Shown piece after piece: positions 60,553 to 64,000 of a stretch of 64,000 bases of DNA. Source of the DNA: Subtercola endophyticus (lineage in GTDB: Bacteria > Actinomycetota > Actinomycetes > Actinomycetales > Microbacteriaceae). The notes beneath the pieces were generated by a model. The model was not told where the DNA came from, did no database searches, and worked only from the letters and a program-made list of their open reading frames with translations. The stretch is taken from contig NZ_CP087997.1 of the NCBI RefSeq assembly GCF_021044565.1, positions 3,720,001 to 3,784,000 on the forward strand. Direction: 5' to 3'. Position 1 is the stretch's first letter. Each line of letters opens with the position of its first letter. The translations under genes and the position numbers were made by a program.

Positions 60553-61514
60553 CCATCTCGACACCTGTGACCACACCCACCCAAGACGAGGTCATCGGCT
60601 ACATCGACTCGTTGTCGAACTGGGGCCGATGGGGCGAAGACGACCGTCTCGGCACCCTCAACCTGATCACCCCCGAGGCCCGAATCCGCGCTGCGCAACT
60701 CGTAAAAGACGGTACGGTCGTTTCTCTGTCTCGCAACATCGATCCCGACGACGCCGATCCGCTGGGCACGGGGTTGGCTGTCGTGCAGCGGTTCATGGGA
60801 ATCGGCGAAGCCGAGCACCACATGGGCAAGGGAACGGTGCGCTTCGACGGCGTCACCGAATACGTCGGCATCGCCGCGCACGGATCGAACACGCACCTCG
60901 ACGGGCTCGCGCACTATTCGTGGGACGGCAAGAACTACAACGGTTTCGGTGCCGATCAGATCACGTCGATCGGGGGCTCGAAAGCGCTCTCGGTGCATCA
61001 CGCGAGCGACGGCATCGTGACGCGGGGCGTGCTGCTCGACATCCCTGCTCTGCACGGGGTGCCGTGGCTGCAGCCGAGCCATGCGATCACGCCCGAAGAG
61101 CTGCTTGCCGCGGAAGAACGCCAGGGCGTCACGGTCGGTTCCGGCGATGCGCTTCTCGTGCACACCGGTCACGCCGCGCGTACGTACGCTGAGGGCCCGA
61201 ACTCGCCCCGTAATCCGAATCAGCCGGGCTTGCAGGCGGCGTGCCTCCCGTTTCTGCGTGAGCGAGATGTCGCTGTGATCGGCGGCGATGCGATTCAGGA
61301 TGTTCAGCCCTCGGGCTACGGACTCGACATGTTGCGCCCCATCCACACCGTCGGCCTCGTCGCGCTCGGTCTGTGGCTGATCGACAACATGGAGCTCACT
61401 GATCTCGCGGCGAAAGTCACAGAGACCGGCCGGTCGGAGTTCTTCTTCGCCATGCTGCCGTGGCGCATGGTCGGGGTGACCTCGAGCGCGACGAACCCCA
61501 TCGCCCTCTTCTAA
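60549..61514 (+). CDS. Cyclase family protein (kynurenine-formamidase-like hydrolase)
   Basis: A 321-residue metal hydrolase of the cyclase/KynB superfamily. The N-terminal LSNWGRWGEDDRLGTLNLI and VSLSRNIDP are typical, and the metal motif appears as AAHGSNTHLDGLAHY (His-x3-His-x2-Asp-type, about 111-125) instead of the usual HxGTHxDxPxH. HTGHAAR and a late GxDAIQD strand follow. Members hydrolyse amides or act on polar ring compounds; in ring-cleavage routes they can open cyclic 1,3-diketones or lactones. It is translationally coupled to the aldolase, so it probably makes or consumes the aldolase substrate. Confidence 0.82.
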   Translation: MTISTPVTTPTQDEVIGYIDSLSNWGRWGEDDRLGTLNLITPEARIRAAQLVKDGTVVSLSRNIDPDDADPLGTGLAVVQRFMGIGEAEHHMGKGTVRFDGVTEYVGIAAHGSNTHLDGLAHYSWDGKNYNGFGADQITSIGGSKALSVHHASDGIVTRGVLLDIPALHGVPWLQPSHAITPEELLAAEERQGVTVGSGDALLVHTGHAARTYAEGPNSPRNPNQPGLQAACLPFLRERDVAVIGGDAIQDVQPSGYGLDMLRPIHTVGLVALGLWLIDNMELTDLAAKVTETGRSEFFFAMLPWRMVGVTSSATNPIALF

Positions 61515-61520
61515 TCTGAA

Positions 61521-61589
61521 CGCCACACCCCGCCCCCTCCACACCCAGCCCCCTCCACAGGCCGGTCGTGGAGCGGGCGGGGTGTGGCG
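61521..61589. terminator. Strong bidirectional terminator
   Basis: CGCCACACCCCGCCC (61521-61535) pairs perfectly with GGGCGGGGTGTGGCG (61575-61589), 15 pairs, with TTTT following at 61590-61593 on the plus side. It sits between the convergent cyclase and surface-protein genes. Confidence 0.92.
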
Positions 61590-61594
61590 TTTTG

Positions 61595-64000
61595 CTAGGG
61601 CGTACGGCGTCGACGAGCGCGGGTGAACACGACTGCGCTGGTTCCGAACGCCGCAGCGCTCAGGGCGAGAAGCAGGAGCGAGAGCGGGGGAGCGGTACGA
61701 CCGGTAGCCGCGAGAGACTGCGCGTGGCCGCCGAGCGATGAGGTGCCGTCGGAGCCCGCTGTTACGTCGGCAGGCGGTGAGCCTCCGCCAGACGCGCCGC
61801 TGCCCGATCCGCTACCGCCGGCCGCCGCGCCGCCACCCGGGTCGCCCGGCGCGGTCGTGCCCGCGGCATCCTGAACCGTCAGCGTGCCGGCCACGTAGTA
61901 CGGCGCGTAGTCGGGGTTCGAAAACCCTGAGCAGGTTGTGGCATCGGGGTAGGTGCCGGCAGGGGTTGCGGGGGTGGCGTCGACGGTGCAGGTCACGGTG
62001 AGGCCGAGCGATTCGGGAGTGTCGCTGCCGATGAAGGGGGAGTACTCCGGCGTGATCGTTGGTGGCGCGGATCCTTGCTCCATCGAGACATCGGGCGCCA
62101 GAACCTCGATCGGCGTCGGCGTGACCGTCACGAAGGTGGCCGCTGAGAACACGCGCCCCTCGGAGGGCGTGTCGCCCGTCGCGTTGTAGACCAGTGCCTT
62201 ATAGAAGGTGCGATCGATGCTTACGCGCGCGTGCACCACGTACTGCGACGACTGCGCGAGCGGAATGGCCGTGTAGGTCACGTCGTCACGCGAGGAGTAC
62301 CACTGGTAGCGCACCTCGGGGTTGCCGGAGGCGGTCACGCGCAGAGTTCGCTGCTCACCCGACTCGATCGAGAGCCGGCCGCCGAATGAATCGACAGCGG
62401 GCGCGTACTTCTCGACCGCAATGGTCTGTGAAACGCGCTCGGCGGGTGGGTACAACCCCGATCCGGCCTGGTCTGCGTACACCGTGCAGGTGCCTGCGAA
62501 GGGGGTAGAGACGTCAGACGCGAACGACACCAGGCCGTCGGGCGCCACCGTGCACCAGGAGGCGCTCGACGCGTCGGCCTGGAACACGACAGGTTGACCG
62601 GATGCTCCTCCCGTCGCCTCGGCGCTGTAGACGTCGCCCACATGTGCCAGGTCAGGGGCGTCGCTCGTGAACGTGATCACCTGCGCGGCAGCCGCAACCA
62701 CGAGCGTGCCCGGTCGGTAGTCGATGTCGTAGTGCGGCGAGCTCTGGCCGGTGCAGGTTATCGCGTAACGTCCGGCGGGGAGGTCGGGACCGGCTGCCAG
62801 TGATGTCGAGCACAACAGGGTGCCCTGCAGGGAGCCGGGCCCGTCGCCGAGCCGGAAGCCTTCGTCGCCCGCGCCGTAACTCGCGGTGAACTCGGGCGCC
62901 TCCGTGCCGAATGCCATCGTCTTGTCGTCGGCCGTCACGACGAGCCGCGCCTTCGTCACGGTGAGTACCGCGATGTTCGACTGGGTCGTGCCGTGCCCGT
63001 TCGAAAAGAGCACCCGAAACCGTGTGCCCGACGGCGTATCTGCCGGGGGCTGATAGCTGCCTGCGGTGGCGCCCGGAATGTCGGTGAAGGGGGTGTTCGT
63101 GTCGGCCGACACCTGCCACTGCGAGGCCGGATCCGGATTCGAGACGGCGGCCGCGCGCAGAACGGGCGGTTGGTCTCCGTAGACGATGGTGGCCGACTGC
63201 GGCTGGGCGACGACCACCGGCATCGTGATTGCTTCGACCGTCTGGTCGAGCGGCGAACTCGTGCTCGGCTGAAAGATCTCGGTGCGCGAGGTGAAGCCGC
63301 TGAAGGCCGCCGTCACCTGGTAGACGGTCGGTGCGAGATAGGGGTAGGCCACCGTGGCGAATCCGTTGACCACGGATGCCGTGCCGAGCGGAATGACCGT
63401 CGACGGGCTGAACTGCGGTCGCGCGGTGAAGGTGACGGTGCCACCGTTCGGGTGCTCCGCCCTGGTGTCTCGGACTTCGGCGGTGAACGTCACTGTGTCG
63501 CCACGCAGCGCCGGATTCGGTGTCGACGATAACAGGGTTGCGGTGGCCGAGGTGAAGAACGGCGTCACCGTGTGGGTCGCCGATGCCGAACTCGCCTGGA
63601 ACACCGCCTCGCTCGTATCGACACCGCTGTAGGTCGCGGTCAGCGTCGTGTCGCCGACCGGAAGTGTATCGAGGGCGAAGCTCGCGGTGCCGGCGGCCAC
63701 CGTGGCGCTGAGCACGGCGCGGCCCGGAATCTGCAGCTGCACGGTGCCGCCCGTGGCCGGTGCTCCGCTTGTGCTCTGCACGTGCACGGTGGCGGTGAGG
63801 TCGTCGGAAGGCAGGCTCGGGTCGGGAGACACGCTCACCGTGGTCACCGTCGGGTAGATCGGCGCGACCACCACAGACGCGGCGCCGGCGTCGGTCGAAC
63901 CGTTGAGCAGGGTGCCGGAGGGATGGTCGGGGGTGGGTGCCGCGGTCGGGATGTACGGGGGCAGGTAGTTGGATCCGCCTCCGCCCCCGCCCGAACCGCC
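61595..64000 (-). CDS. Large cell-wall-anchored protein with Ig-like and MBG domains, C-terminal part
   Basis: At least 801 residues; the frame is still open at 64000, so the N-terminus lies outside. A Gly/Pro-rich linker (GSGGGGGGSNYLPPYIP) precedes Ig-like repeats (ATVHVQSTSGAPATGGTVQL region; VTFTAEVRDTRAEHPNGGTV region). Then come an MBG-type domain (KTMAFGTEAPEFTASYG and SPHYDIDYRPGTLVV), further Ig-like units and a second MBG-like end. The C-terminus has SLAATGRTAPP, a hydrophobic helix and RARRRR: an LAxTG sortase E sorting signal. It is exported and wall-linked, probably adhesive. A GTG at 63874 in frame should not be taken as the start. Confidence 0.85.
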   Translation of the reverse strand, partial: GGSGGGGGGSNYLPPYIPTAAPTPDHPSGTLLNGSTDAGAASVVVAPIYPTVTTVSVSPDPSLPSDDLTATVHVQSTSGAPATGGTVQLQIPGRAVLSATVAAGTASFALDTLPVGDTTLTATYSGVDTSEAVFQASSASATHTVTPFFTSATATLLSSTPNPALRGDTVTFTAEVRDTRAEHPNGGTVTFTARPQFSPSTVIPLGTASVVNGFATVAYPYLAPTVYQVTAAFSGFTSRTEIFQPSTSSPLDQTVEAITMPVVVAQPQSATIVYGDQPPVLRAAAVSNPDPASQWQVSADTNTPFTDIPGATAGSYQPPADTPSGTRFRVLFSNGHGTTQSNIAVLTVTKARLVVTADDKTMAFGTEAPEFTASYGAGDEGFRLGDGPGSLQGTLLCSTSLAAGPDLPAGRYAITCTGQSSPHYDIDYRPGTLVVAAAAQVITFTSDAPDLAHVGDVYSAEATGGASGQPVVFQADASSASWCTVAPDGLVSFASDVSTPFAGTCTVYADQAGSGLYPPAERVSQTIAVEKYAPAVDSFGGRLSIESGEQRTLRVTASGNPEVRYQWYSSRDDVTYTAIPLAQSSQYVVHARVSIDRTFYKALVYNATGDTPSEGRVFSAATFVTVTPTPIEVLAPDVSMEQGSAPPTITPEYSPFIGSDTPESLGLTVTCTVDATPATPAGTYPDATTCSGFSNPDYAPYYVAGTLTVQDAAGTTAPGDPGGGAAAGGSGSGSGASGGGSPPADVTAGSDGTSSLGGHAQSLAATGRTAPPLSLLLLALSAAAFGTSAVVFTRARRRRTP

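Noticed and set aside
60090..61544. A 484-codon frame antisense to the aldolase and cyclase genes
   Set aside because: It spans two coupled plus-strand genes and crosses the terminator stem; no recognisable family.
1..64000. Search for tRNA, rRNA, CRISPR arrays, insertion sequences and riboswitches
   Set aside because: No cloverleaf-like sequence, regular spaced repeats, transposase motifs or conserved riboswitch core was recognised by eye; a covariance-model search would be needed to exclude small RNAs.

Overview
The window is about 62-65 % G+C by eye. It has actinobacterial gene content: several FadR-type GntR regulators, GTG and TTG starts, a sugar ABC importer without its own ATPase, a mycofactocin-coupled SDR and an LAxTG (sortase E) wall anchor. 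A soil or plant-associated Actinomycetota, possibly a Microbacteriaceae, fits best, but no marker gene fixes the genus. No rRNA, tRNA, CRISPR array, insertion sequence or phage gene was seen. The chromosome here reads as a chain of catabolic cassettes, each with its own regulator.

Region 1 (1-2.8 kb): the first codons of an exported protein leaving the window, then a flavin-reductase-like gene and a DUF1989 gene, divergent from a GntR regulator across a clear palindrome. Region 2 (2.9-21.7 kb): a fucosyl-galactoside utilisation locus. It holds a cytoplasmic GH95 alpha-L-fucosidase and every step of non-phosphorylative L-fucose breakdown: aldo/keto reductase dehydrogenase, fuconolactonase, L-fuconate dehydratase, SDR and FAH-type hydrolase. 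It also has two related FadR regulators, an ABC exporter, a lipoprotein plus two permeases, and GH2 and GH42 glycosidases. A shared 17-base operator candidate lies before the dehydrogenase operon and before the regulator/importer.

Region 3 (21.7-28.4 kb): an MFS carrier, a divergent response regulator/histidine kinase pair whose kinase H-box is altered, an HpaI-type aldolase behind a perfect 16-base palindrome, and a YhgE/Pip-like membrane protein with a divergent TetR and its operator.

Region 4 (28.4-61.5 kb): a large island for oxidising a ketone or terpenoid-like compound, probably via Baeyer-Villiger chemistry. It contains three Baeyer-Villiger monooxygenases (two are duplicates that share their 5' leader), two LysR and two PEP-mutase/isocitrate-lyase-family paralogues, an amidohydrolase, SDRs and a CoA ligase. 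CoA metabolism is represented by two CaiB transferases, acyl-CoA dehydrogenase with EtfBA and a cytochrome b, and a MaoC-CitE-CaiB cassette resembling itaconate/mesaconate catabolism. There is also an MFS carrier, a sigma-70 factor, an esterase-BVMO-SDR-ALDH operon, and a PadR-controlled BVMO-patatin-aldolase-cyclase operon. AT-rich, often palindromic elements overlap the likely -10 region of at least six promoters in this island. Region 5 (61.5-64 kb): a strong bidirectional terminator, then the 3' part of a large repetitive surface protein that runs off the window.
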